Below are positions 31,770-40,550 of a DNA stretch of 64,000 bases, piece after piece. The stretch is from Favolaschia claudopus (Eukaryota; Basidiomycota; Agaricomycetes; Agaricales; Mycenaceae): assembly GCA_037176885.1 (NCBI GenBank), contig JAWWNJ010000053.1:744001-808000 (forward strand), in the 5' to 3' direction. Made by a program: the position numbers and the translations under genes. The number at the start of each line of letters is the position of its first letter. Within the stretch, counting starts at the first letter, position 1. Under the pieces are notes generated by a model. That model searched no databases, had not been told where the DNA came from, and saw only the letters and a program-made list of their open reading frames with translations.

Positions 31770-32681
31770 CTAGCCTCGATATTCATCCCCAGAACCCGAG
31801 AGTGCCCCATCATCCGGTTCCTCACCGCTGTGCTCAGCCGCAAAAAGCTCCATGTAGAGACTTTCCTCCGATACCACCCGTTCACGCCTCGAGATTGTAA
31901 ATGGATTGTCAATCTGGCCGCCGAAGAGAGATGCCAAGGTGGTCGGAAACCAAGAGCGCTGAGTGCGACGACGACCGGGAGCAGGGAGGGGTACACTTGG
32001 TGGGAGCTCTTCATCGTCATCATCCTCCTCGGGGTCAGAGACCGCGGCGTCGAGCTCCCGTGTCTCTGCCTGCCACTCTGCAACTTGTCTTCTCCATGCA
32101 GTGGAAGTTCGAATGACCACCGATCGTCTCCCGCCTTCATTCTCGCTGTCATCAGTATCGCTCAAAATAGCGTCGGCGTACCGCGGAACGGTGAGCAATT
32201 GTTGGACACGGGAATCTTCGTGATTTTTACGTTTCGTGCGCTCATCTGTGAGGCCTTCGGCCTTCTGTTCTTGACGAATGAAGCGCGTAACCTATGAGGC
32301 ACTCGACTAAGCGGTGTATTCAAAACCAAATGAACAGACGAACCTTCGCCTGTTGGGCCATTTTTTTGAGGCTCAATCGATTCCACTTCTTGCTCTTCTT
32401 ATTTGAGAAATCGGAGAACCACTGCTCCAGCCCCGCCTGGTTCACAACAAGGTGGAGCAGCTGTAAAGCGAACTTGGCGAGGGGGAGAACTGCTTTATTG
32501 ACTTGAAGCATCTCCCAAAAATTAATTCCCAGTCGCCGTCCTCGAGATCAATGTCAATTGGGGCAGTAGAGGGCCGTTCAGCATTGATACAGCGCCAGTG
32601 GGTTGCTGGGTGGTGACTGCCATTGGGTTTGTTATCACTACGATGGAAGGGGCCCCAGATATCAGCGAGTTTGGGGGGCAT
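31770..32681 (-). pseudogene. hAT transposase with N- and C-terminal parts only
   Basis: The minus strand starts with MPPKLADIWGPFHRSD and SHHPATHWRCIN, a BED-type zinc finger start as in basidiomycete hAT proteins. It then goes directly to NQAGLEQWFSDFSNKKSKKW, from the C-terminal dimerisation region, and after an intron or frame change to an acidic tail (TVPRYADAILSDTDDSEN, WFPTTLASLFGG, EEPDDGALSGSGDEY). The whole RNase-H-like catalytic core is missing. The result cannot be a transposase. If expressed it would be a BED finger joined to a dimerisation surface. Confidence 0.75.
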
Positions 32682-32893
32682 CGCGAGAGCTCGTCAATTT
32701 GAAGGGAGAGTCGAGTGAAAATTTTCCGGCCGTATCCGAGCCTATCACAAATTTATTGATATTGCTGATGGACTAAGTAAGTACTCTACTATAGGTCCTG
32801 GAGAGTGACTGTGGTAGGGCATATTGTTGACTTATACCTTGGGCACAATGTAGAGCTCAGTAAAAGCAAACTAGCCCCAATTACGCCGTATCT

Positions 32894-32962
32894 GTCAAGG
32901 GCGATGAAGAGGACGTCGAGAGGCTGTGCTTCTTGGAGTCCTCTTCATCGCTGTTGACAGAT
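32894..32962. repeat. Hairpin inside the hAT element
   Basis: CTGTCAAGGGCGATGAAGAG followed by GAC pairs with GTCCTCTTCATCGC and TTGACAG about 25 bases on: a stem of about 21 bp with a 2-base mismatch. Confidence 0.7.
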
Positions 32963-33273
32963 GATTTCCCACGCCTATATTAAGGGTTATTAAGCCCTTA
33001 CCACTCGGCCGCGCCATAATTAAGACCTTACCTTAATATGAGTTAAGCCCTTATTAAGACTAAGGTCTTAAACCCTTATCTACAACACTGCCTACTAGAC
33101 GTCGCGAGCGGAGCGAGCGCAGCGGGGTTTGGGGCGGCCAGCCCCAACAAGCTGTGTGACCGAACGGAGGAAGGCCGGCGAGCGCAGCGAGTCGGCCGTG
33201 CCGGAGGCAGGGAGCTAAAGCTTGTGAATGATTATCAGAAAGTTTTCTAACACACCTGGATAACCGCGCAATT

Positions 33274-33990
33274 AGTGTTGCCGGGGTTCGGTTAGGTTCG
33301 GTTTTTTGCCCAAAAATCCGAACCCCGAACCGCACCTGGGGTTCGGTTCGACCCAAGCTCCCGAACCTCGCACCGAACCTAGGTTCGGTGCAGGAAGGGT
33401 TCGGTTCAGGTTCAGTAGAGGTTCGAACCCAAACGAACCTGAATTTTTTCAAGCGTTACTCGATAGGTAAATACATACATCAGCATTATGCAACTAATTT
33501 TCGACATCCTCCTCCAATAGATCCAGTGCTTCAGGAAAAATTGGGTGATTTGGGTAGCCTGACCGCCAGAGACGGTAGAAGTCGATTTTACTGGAGGAAG
33601 CGGGTTGGCGTCGTCGGGATCATTGTAAAAGACGATTTTGCTGGCGTCGAGGAGTTGACCATCAGGACCAACGGCGCACTGGTCAGTGGAGGTCATGATA
33701 CACAGAAGATTCCGTTGAAAATCAAAGCTATTACTTGCCTTTATTGAAATTGAAAGAGCATGAGCCAAGCAAAAAATCCTGCGATAAACTGCGCATCACA
33801 CAAGGGTTGCATGTGGTTCGCACCGGTTCGAACAGGTTCGCACAGATGCGCAAAATTTTGCATTTCCCTGAACCCCGAACCGCACCTAGGGTTCGGTTCG
33901 GTGCAGCCGCCCATACCGAACCTGAAATCAGGTCCGGTTCGGGTTCGGTTCAGGTTCGGCATCGGTTCCGAACCTAACCGCGGCAACACT
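33274..33990. mobile_element. hAT-like MITE packed with GGTTCGG repeats
   Basis: Tips AGTGTTGCCGGGGTTCGGTT and, reversed, AGTGTTGCCGCGGTTAGGTT. The first and last 170 bases are dense in GGTTCGG/CCGAACC words, which look like subterminal transposase-binding sites. No perfect target duplication was found. The centre carries a short coding relic. Confidence 0.65.
33412..33768 (-). pseudogene. hAT-type N-terminal linker relic
   Basis: The segment GPDGQLLDASKIVFYNDPDD followed by ANPLPPV resembles the DIVFFNDP-type linker near the N-terminus of basidiomycete hAT proteins. Only this segment is recognisable, and the frame runs into the GGTTCGG repeats. Confidence 0.45.
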
Positions 33991-34944
33991 ATAATCGTTG
34001 CGCTTCCTAGTTTACGGCCGTACTTGAATGCATCAGAATGCTTGTCCCAAAGTACCCAAATCCGGAAATCTTCATCCTGCCTGGCAGTACGCACCAGCTC
34101 GCAGATAAACAACTGTCATCACATTTTGCCTCCAACCACTGCACTGTGCGTCACGATAAAACGCACTCGAAGCGACCCACAAGCATGGTCTATACCGTGT
34201 TAACTGCAAACCAATTGGAATTGATTACAAAGCACTCTATCATAGTCTATGTGGCAGACCTTCATCGCAGACTTGGACATACAAACTTTGAAAGCATTCG
34301 CGATATGGTCCGCCACCACCGACTTGCTAATATCACTTCTCTAACAGGAGTTCCTGAGTTCTGTGAACCTTGTGTTTTAGGCAAGCTTAAAAAGCTACCC
34401 TTTGAACGTAGTCGAACTGTTCCACGAGGCCCTCTGAATATTATCTCCTCTGATGCCGGAGGACCTGTCAGTCCTGTAAGCGAAGGTGGTTACCTATTGG
34501 ATTGTACTTGTTAATCACTACACATCTCATCCTTTTGTTCTCTTTGCCAAACGGAAATCTGATGTCTACCGGAGAATCAAGAAATGGCGTCATTGGATTG
34601 AAAACATTTCCGAACCCATATTGGCAATTGGGGATTTTGTATTGGCTGGACCCGCGTCTTCCGAACTGACGGTGGCGGTGAATTCACATCTGAACAGATG
34701 GAGGCTGAGCGCTGATTTCCAAAAACGTGGTATCATACTCGGTGTTACAAAAAGTAACCGATAATTTGGTCACTCCTTCACGGACACGTGATATTTTTTT
34801 GAAGTGTCGCGCTTCAAATATACCCCTGACAATTCTCTACAGCATATGATAGCAGACACAACTTCATATCAAGCCGGAATTTTGCCCAAAATTCTTTGAA
34901 ACTTGAGATTTAGCAGGAACTTGGGGTGGGTTTATAGGCAAAAT

Positions 34945-35447
34945 TCTAGTCTCTCTGAGACAGACGCTATATCAGTTTGCTCGTACCTCGCAAGATATAG
35001 TCTGTTACTAACCGCGCTATGATAACCGGCGTCTCGATCTATCACTGATTGATGGTGATGCTCAACCAAACAACGCGCTCATGTCCTTCAGACTGACGCG
35101 ACTTGAAGGCATGAGGTATAAGAAACAGTGGTGAAAAGGTTTGCTTTGCAATGCTGGAATCCTCTTTGCACGATTTTCAAGTTTTTTGTGCTCAAATCTT
35201 TCTTCCCCGGACTTCGGTCCAAATACGGTAACTTCTTGCTTTCAGCTCGAATCCGACGACTGTAGGAATAATTTGTTGATTGAGGGGTGGTAGATACTAT
35301 TTTAAGCCGAACTGCCCACTCACCGGGGGCATGTCGCGTGTGGAGGCACTGAAGTCGCGTCAAGGCGCGGTTGCCGTTATGTCCCAAAATGGATGCTTAT
35401 ATAATAACGCAGGACGCCGCTTAGAAGGCGTGGTAACTATTAAAATT
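34945..35447. mobile_element. About 500-bp insert in W, with hairpin c2 at its tip
   Basis: Comparison with W1 shows the W sequence broken between AAAATTC (34941-34947) and AAAATTCGC (about 35444). The shared AAAATTC word could be a 7-bp target duplication. One tip is TAGTCTCTCTGAGACAGACG, the other reads AATAGTTACCACGCC when reversed. A 99 aa minus-strand frame (35088-35387) has no recognised motif. Confidence 0.55.
34957..35016. repeat. Structured hairpin motif, copy c2
   Basis: ACAGAC, GC, TATATC, AGT, TTGC, loop TCGTACCTC, GCAA, GATATA, GTCTGT, then ACCGCG. The loop is identical to copy c3 while both inner helices differ by compensating changes. Confidence 0.75.
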
Positions 35448-35570
35448 CGCATTTTAGAGAAAACGAAGTAACCCTAGTCTAGGGTTAGAAAAGCGCGAAA
35501 GTTTTGAAATGTCAAAAGGGTGTGTACCTAACTTGCGATTTTGGGAAAAAAAGGCATCAACCCATGGCCT

Positions 35571-36015
35571 AAGAGTGTGTACGGCTGCAAGATACGGACG
35601 AGATACTGGATATTGATGGGTACTGATTTCCTTATTGAGTAGGTACGGGCGACTGTGACTTTTGTGACGAGCTATACGCTGATCCAACGTGCGAATAAAT
35701 TCAATCGTCGTCGACGTCTCTTCCTCGCCGTCTGCGACCGCGATGACCTACCGGCAACTTGCCTCTTCATTTCAAATTAAGCGAGTTTTTGGCAGGCACC
35801 TGTATTGTAACCCCAAATAAATTGTAGAATAATGCTGTGAATTTTATAGGTCGTTGCTAAGGAGGTATGCGGAGGCGGGCAATGCCAAAGGGTCGGGATT
35901 CGGCGGGAACTCCGGAGCGACAGGTGGGATCCATGTCACGGTCTCTACTCAATAAGGAAATCAGTACCCATCAATATCCAGTATCTCGTCCGTATCTTGC
36001 AGCCGTACACACTCT
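35571..36015. mobile_element. Foldback element in W2
   Basis: About 70 bp of near-perfect inverted repeat at the ends: AGAGTGTGTACGGCTGCAAG inward to CTTATTGAGTA and its reverse at 35945-36015. The flanks are CTA and AAA, so no clean TA duplication remains. Confidence 0.7.
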
Positions 36016-37353
36016 AAAGTTAGTCAGTCAGTATCTCAACTCTGACCCCAGCAGACATCCATGGCAGAAATCTCCTGGTTTTGGTTGAGTTTTGGTCAAG
36101 GTTCAGTGGTGCGGCAGACATTTGATGCGCTGATGGAATCGTACAGCCACCGGCTATGTCTCGGCCCGGACCGAAAGCGCGAAATCCGTGGAAGGAAAAA
36201 TGATTTTGTGGATTTTGAGACTTTTGACCCGAGGGATCTCTAGTCTTCCTTCTTATGGTCATTTCTGCACAGTTTCAATACCATTGGGTGAAAACTGAGT
36301 GCACAGTAACAATTTCCAAATTAGGTATCTGACTTGTCACGAAGTTCGGTCCGCTATCATACATGAAAAGATCCGTGACATTCCTTGTCTGAGGCTCCTG
36401 AGGCTTGTCAACAAACTGAACGTCATACTATTTTTGCATGCAGCTGGCACAAACCACACAAAAACTCGAAAGATATCCACAATATCTGATGCATTTGATA
36501 AAAACGACACTATCCCATCCAGTCATACAAAATACTTGCGAAAACGGCCTCACAATAGTGTGAAAACAGGTCGCGCATATTTCACCTCCAATTTGTCCTT
36601 GTTGTTGATCCCGGTTAATGAGGAGGGTACATAATGATAATATATGTCGCTGAATAGGTCTTGGTTACTTAATTGACACAGAGAGCAAGAGAGCTGCTGG
36701 AATCTTCACATTAGTTCCATCTTTTTGTAGCAAAACGAGCTGATGACCCAGCTTGAAAACTGAATCAAATCTGAGTGGTGGAATTCAGACGCTCAAAAAA
36801 GCCCCAATGACACGGTTCACACAGACCAAATTTGGTCAGACAATAGAATGGTGTATAAAATACAATATAGAATACTTAAAACTGTGTTTCCTGCGCCAAT
36901 AAAGCGAGAGCCAAATGGTTTCTTCTAAATAAGGCAAAATGTTAGCTGTCAGATTGAACCGACTGGTGCGAGAGATTCGCGGCGTCGTTTCTCACAAACT
37001 GCCATGCAAATGGGTACAGATCATCCCAATGAACATTCCTATGTGCTTGACTCAACGAAATACTACACGATTCGGCCTAAAATGGCACATTGTCGGTCAC
37101 TTTTTGTAACACCGAGTACATGAGACAACAGCTCCCTACACACCAGAACAAAATGGTGTTGCAGAACGCATGAATCAAACTCTGACCACTCGTGCAACAA
37201 CAAATCTTGCCGCGTCTCATCTTCCGCGCAAATATTGGAATCGTGCTCTGAAAAGTGTCCGAAAATCCTCGATGGTCCAAGGAACCACCTTTTCATTCAA
37301 GCGAGGCGGACTTTTAAAATTGGCTGTAAATCAATTGATTAAGCACAGAGTTA

Positions 37354-37780
37354 CTCCGGGAGTGAACTTGGGTTTGGGTTTGGGCTTGGTTTCGGAGATA
37401 AGTCTGATTGAGTGACATCGAATGACCATCAGTCACCATTCGTCACTCGTGTTGGTGACAGCGGTGGATTCCCTCGGTTTGGCGGTATCCCCGCCGTCCC
37501 GCCCCTCATTCCCGCCCTCATTGCGCCTGCATCAGAAGCGCACCTAGGAGCGAGATATTTACAGAAATATTCAATCTTTGCGAGATGGCCCGGTTTATCA
37601 AAGAGGGACGGTGTACATCGTACTGATGGCTTGAGCTCGTCGTTGGCGCCGACGAGCAGCCATGTTGTGCCAACAACAAGCAGACATGTTGCCACGCTTT
37701 TTGCCGCTGTCAAACAGCTGTTCGTAACAGATCAAACTTATCTCCGAAGCCCAACCCCAAGCCCAAACTTGCTCCCGGAG
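37354..37780. mobile_element. TA-flanked MITE with G/T-rich arms
   Basis: Tips CTCCGGGAG and reverse, flanked by TA (37352-37353, 37781-37782). Arms of about 55 bp carry TTGGGTTTGGG-type repeats and CGGAGATAAGT. A 123 aa plus-strand frame inside has no known motif. Confidence 0.78.
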
Positions 37781-37801
37781 TAACTCAAGTTAGGTATCTG
37801 G

Positions 37802-38808
37802 CAAGGGGTCCCAACGATAAGAATTGATGGCATCAGGTGGGGGAGGGGGGTCACCCGAGGTCGGGAAAAAAAACTTTTGTAGGTCAAAAGTTTTCGGGCC
37901 GGGAATGGCCTGGACAGCACCTGAGTCTTCTCCTGCACCTCCGTGCTCACTAGCGCTCACTATCCCATCGCCTTCAGCTCGTTTTCTATACAATCCGTCG
38001 ACTTCCCACCCTTTTTGCCTGTTTCCGGCTGAGCGCCGCGTCGGCCGAGTGTAATATGTTGGCAAAGATCTGATCATTGATCAATATTCATGCAACGTTC
38101 AATGTCAACGCCCGTCGAGAACAAGCACTACCCAGAGCAACACGGGGTGGCTTTTTAGTTAGATAATGCTGCTGCAGCTTGGGTGGATCATGCAGACAAC
38201 AGCACAAAAAAGCAGCGTAAATACAGCTGTTTTACGGATTTTGTCCGGTTTTTGATCGAGTGGGGCATTTCGTTTCTTGTTTACACCTGTATGCCTCTGA
38301 GTCGCCGTATGGCTCCACGATTGGGCATTTTGCTCCACCAGTGAATGCAGTGGGGCTGCGGTGGAGCGGTTGAACTGCCTCCGGCTCCTCGGCGAGGGTA
38401 TGCGCAAGCAATCACAGGTAAACAACTTTTGAAGAACCCCACTCCATCAGAAACCGGACAAAAACCGTAAAACAGCTGTAATATCGAGTTGCATTGCGGT
38501 AGGACAATATCAAGAGTTTGATTTAACAAATTGTGAGTTGTTGTGGCTTCATAAGAGTATTCTGTGTACAATGCTTGTGCTCAAAGGCAATCCTTCAACT
38601 TTCTAGTCCGGGATCAGCACCGATTGAGTGCAAAGCAATAGTTTGCGAATTTGGTTGAAGCGGTGACCTAATCGGCAGCATCGGATCAAGACAATTGTGG
38701 GAATCTCCTTCCCGATATAGAAGGAGGGGAAGGGGGGAGGGTCAGCCGACCCCCGGGAAAAAAACTTTTGTAGGTGATATCTTTTTCTCTTATCTTTGAA
38801 TCCCCTTG
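37802..38808. mobile_element. hAT-like element, family X, copy 1
   Basis: Tips CAAGGGG and CCCCTTG, with a perfect 8-bp duplication GTATCTGG at 37794-37801 and 38809-38816. GATAAGA follows a few bases inside each end. Near both ends, in the same orientation, lies the motif GGTC..CCG..GGGAAAAAAAACTTTTG. It contains the MITE at 38224-38478. Confidence 0.78.
38224..38478. mobile_element. TA-flanked MITE inside X1
   Basis: Tips CAGCTGTTTTACGG and reverse, flanked by TA (38222-38223, 38479-38480). Arms of about 66 bp, roughly 85 percent alike. The tip resembles the mariner tip CAGCTATTTTGG at 13406. Confidence 0.85.
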
Positions 38809-38816
38809 GTATCTGG

Positions 38817-40382
38817 TGGTAGAGCCTTCAACTTTCTCAAGGATCAAACACCCAGCATTTCGAGGTCCGAACTTGGCTTTGACCTTGACCGGCAAATTCC
38901 GATGTCCGAACTCTGCCTTTGACCTCACCTGGGAGGGGGACAATTTTGTCCGAACTTGTGTCCAACCTCGGCCGCGCAAAATCATACGTAACACCTTCCA
39001 TTTTGGGCGCGACCACACAAAACTCTGCAACGACCAGGGACGTTGAAGCAGATCCTCTCGACCAGATTTTGGGTATTTATGCTACCATTACACAGAAAAA
39101 ATCTGGAGCCCTGGGATGTATCCACAGGAGTTAATTGCCGAATCAATGTTGTAACTGAACTATCTAGGACACAATCGTAAGACCTGTCATAAACTGCACC
39201 TGCGGCCTCTGCTTTACAACCGCACCTCATGCTACCGCATCCCTTTCAAGGGGCTTTGGAATTTCAGATAGTTAATAAGCCTCAAAATATGAAACTAGAA
39301 CAAAATCTGAGTAAGATTCCACTTCACTGACATTGAGGCTCACAGTGGTTCTTGAGTTAGAGGGGGGGTACATTATTCCTTTATCGGGAAATTTGATTGC
39401 GCATCAAGCAATCCCAATATAGCAATGCCTCGACCAGCAGCAGTGTTTGACGTGAAGGACACTCCAGAACCTCTTGAATCCCACTCACAGTGGTTTAATA
39501 GTCAATCTGACCACATTCCCGCTAAAAAGTCTCTCAATAGCTGAAGGAGGTAAGGACTTCCAAATACAGTAAACATCCGCGTGATCAATGATGGGCAAGC
39601 AAGATTTCCTTTCCTTTACCTCGAGCATGGTGCAGAACCTCAGATAAGTGCATCAGAGTACGGTAGGATTATACATGCAAGGTTTCCAAGCCAAAATTCG
39701 TTGAATCAAGGGCTGCAAAGCCGTTTGATGGCTGACCAAAAAAGGAATTTCCCCTTTTGGTGAGGGGGAGGGGTCCCCCATTTCTCTGAGAAAAAAAATT
39801 CGAGGTGTAGTATGGATTTCGCGTTTTTGATCCCCCTTGATCCCTTTTGACTTTGAGCTCGGACGCGGACCAGTATCCTTGCTCGATTCAATGTACCTAC
39901 CACCCGCCAGATTATACCCGGAGATATAAAAGCTTTTTTCGTTGGTTATTAATTAGTTGCGGTCGTGGGCTCTGATCTCAGCGTACTGTGGTCGAAATTG
40001 TGGTTGGTATTTGAATTCGTTGCAGTTCGAGGTTTGGATCTTTATCTCAATTCAGCCGAGATAGCCGACACAGCAGTCTTGATCCGCTTTTTCGCAGCTC
40101 GCCGGAAGCCTCGGTTTGGTCTTTCACTCTTCCCAGCTGGCCAGGGAGCAGGCGGATATAATTGAAGTCACCTCAAGATCTACCTTAAATTTCATGAGAC
40201 AATTTCCATCCACATTGCATTGTTTTGGCAAGTTTCTATGCTAATTTTATGATATTCTATAACAAATTTCCCCTCGCAAACTATACGGTGAAAATTCTCA
40301 AGCACTCACAGTTTGAGCAGGGAATAGCTACCTATCTAGATACCAGAGTCTTCGACGCGGAGAGTCTCTTGAAGACGAACAA
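38817..40382. other. No gene; possible third X-type copy
   Basis: CAAGGG at 39706 and CCCCCTTG ending at 39840 surround a GGGGAGGGGTCCCCC..GAAAAAAAATTC motif typical of family X, but no 8-bp duplication was found. The words GTCCGAACT and TTTGACCT repeat at 38866-38960. Nothing coding. Confidence 0.4.
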
Positions 40383-40384
40383 TA

Positions 40385-40548
40385 GAGCATTTTGGCAAAC
40401 GGTGAAAATCAAATTTCAGTTCGAAAAACTAAGCGAGTTTGGTGAAAAACTACAGTGGGCTGCCCACTGTTTTGCGGCTCCACAACCAAAATTTGGATAC
40501 GCGTTAGCTGAAGAAAAAAACGATTTTTCACCGTTTGCCAAAGTGCTC
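40385..40548. mobile_element. 164-bp TA-flanked MITE
   Basis: Tips GAGCATTTTGGCAAACGGTG and, reversed, GAGCACTTTGGCAAACGGTG, flanked by TA (40383-40384, 40549-40550). Non-coding. Confidence 0.85.
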
Positions 40549-40550
40549 TA

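Larger units (their letters stand above)
31597..33090 (-). mobile_element. hAT transposon, internally deleted
   Basis: Tips CAGTGTTGTAGATAAGGG and reverse, flanked by an 8-bp direct repeat CCTACTAG at 31589-31596 and 33091-33098. Subterminal TTAAGGG and AAGCCTTATTAAGG motifs repeat at both ends. Length 1494 bp, about half of an autonomous element. It sits within repeat R2. Confidence 0.92.
29952..33225 (+). mobile_element. GC-rich repeat R, copy R2, with two nested elements
   Basis: Starts TTGAAAAGAGGGCCAGGCCA and ends AAGCTTGT, the same order as R1 in reverse. Removing the ORF1-only LINE (30009-31560) and the hAT (31597-33090) brings together GTGACTTTTGACAGG, CACGGGGTCT, TGTCGAGATGTTGA, GCGAGCGCAGCGGGG and CAAGCTGTGTG, the order seen in R1. 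The original copy would have been roughly 200 bp. Confidence 0.7.
34738..37116. mobile_element. 2.4 kb TA-flanked element in copia integrase
   Basis: Tips CTCGGTGTTACAAAAAGTAA and, reversed, CTCGGTGTTACAAAAAGTGA, flanked by TA at 34736-34737 and 37117-37118. The interior holds a W repeat (34845-36365, inverted relative to 11480-12030) that is itself interrupted by a 500-bp insert starting with hairpin c2 and by a foldback element at 35571-36015. No transposase was recognised. Confidence 0.82.
34038..37330 (+). pseudogene. Ty1/copia integrase region 2, split by a 2.4 kb element
   Basis: LHRRLGHTNFESIRDMV and CEPCVLGKLKKLPF form the GAG-pre-integrase zinc-binding part; SSDAGGPVSPVSEGGY begins the integrase core. 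Later frames give YWIVLVNHYTSHPFVLF, then FRTDGGGEFTSEQME with the second Asp and FQKRGII. The element 34738-37116 splits the sequence there; after it HETTAPYTPEQNGVAERMNQ continues with the Glu box. Frame shifts near 34500 and 34640 show decay. No other pol domains follow. Confidence 0.82.

Noticed and set aside
34957..35016. Helitron 3' end for the hairpin motif
   Set aside because: CTAG or CTAA follows in the reverse orientation in all copies, but the base after it is not T in two of three and no TC start was found at the other end of the 500-bp insert.
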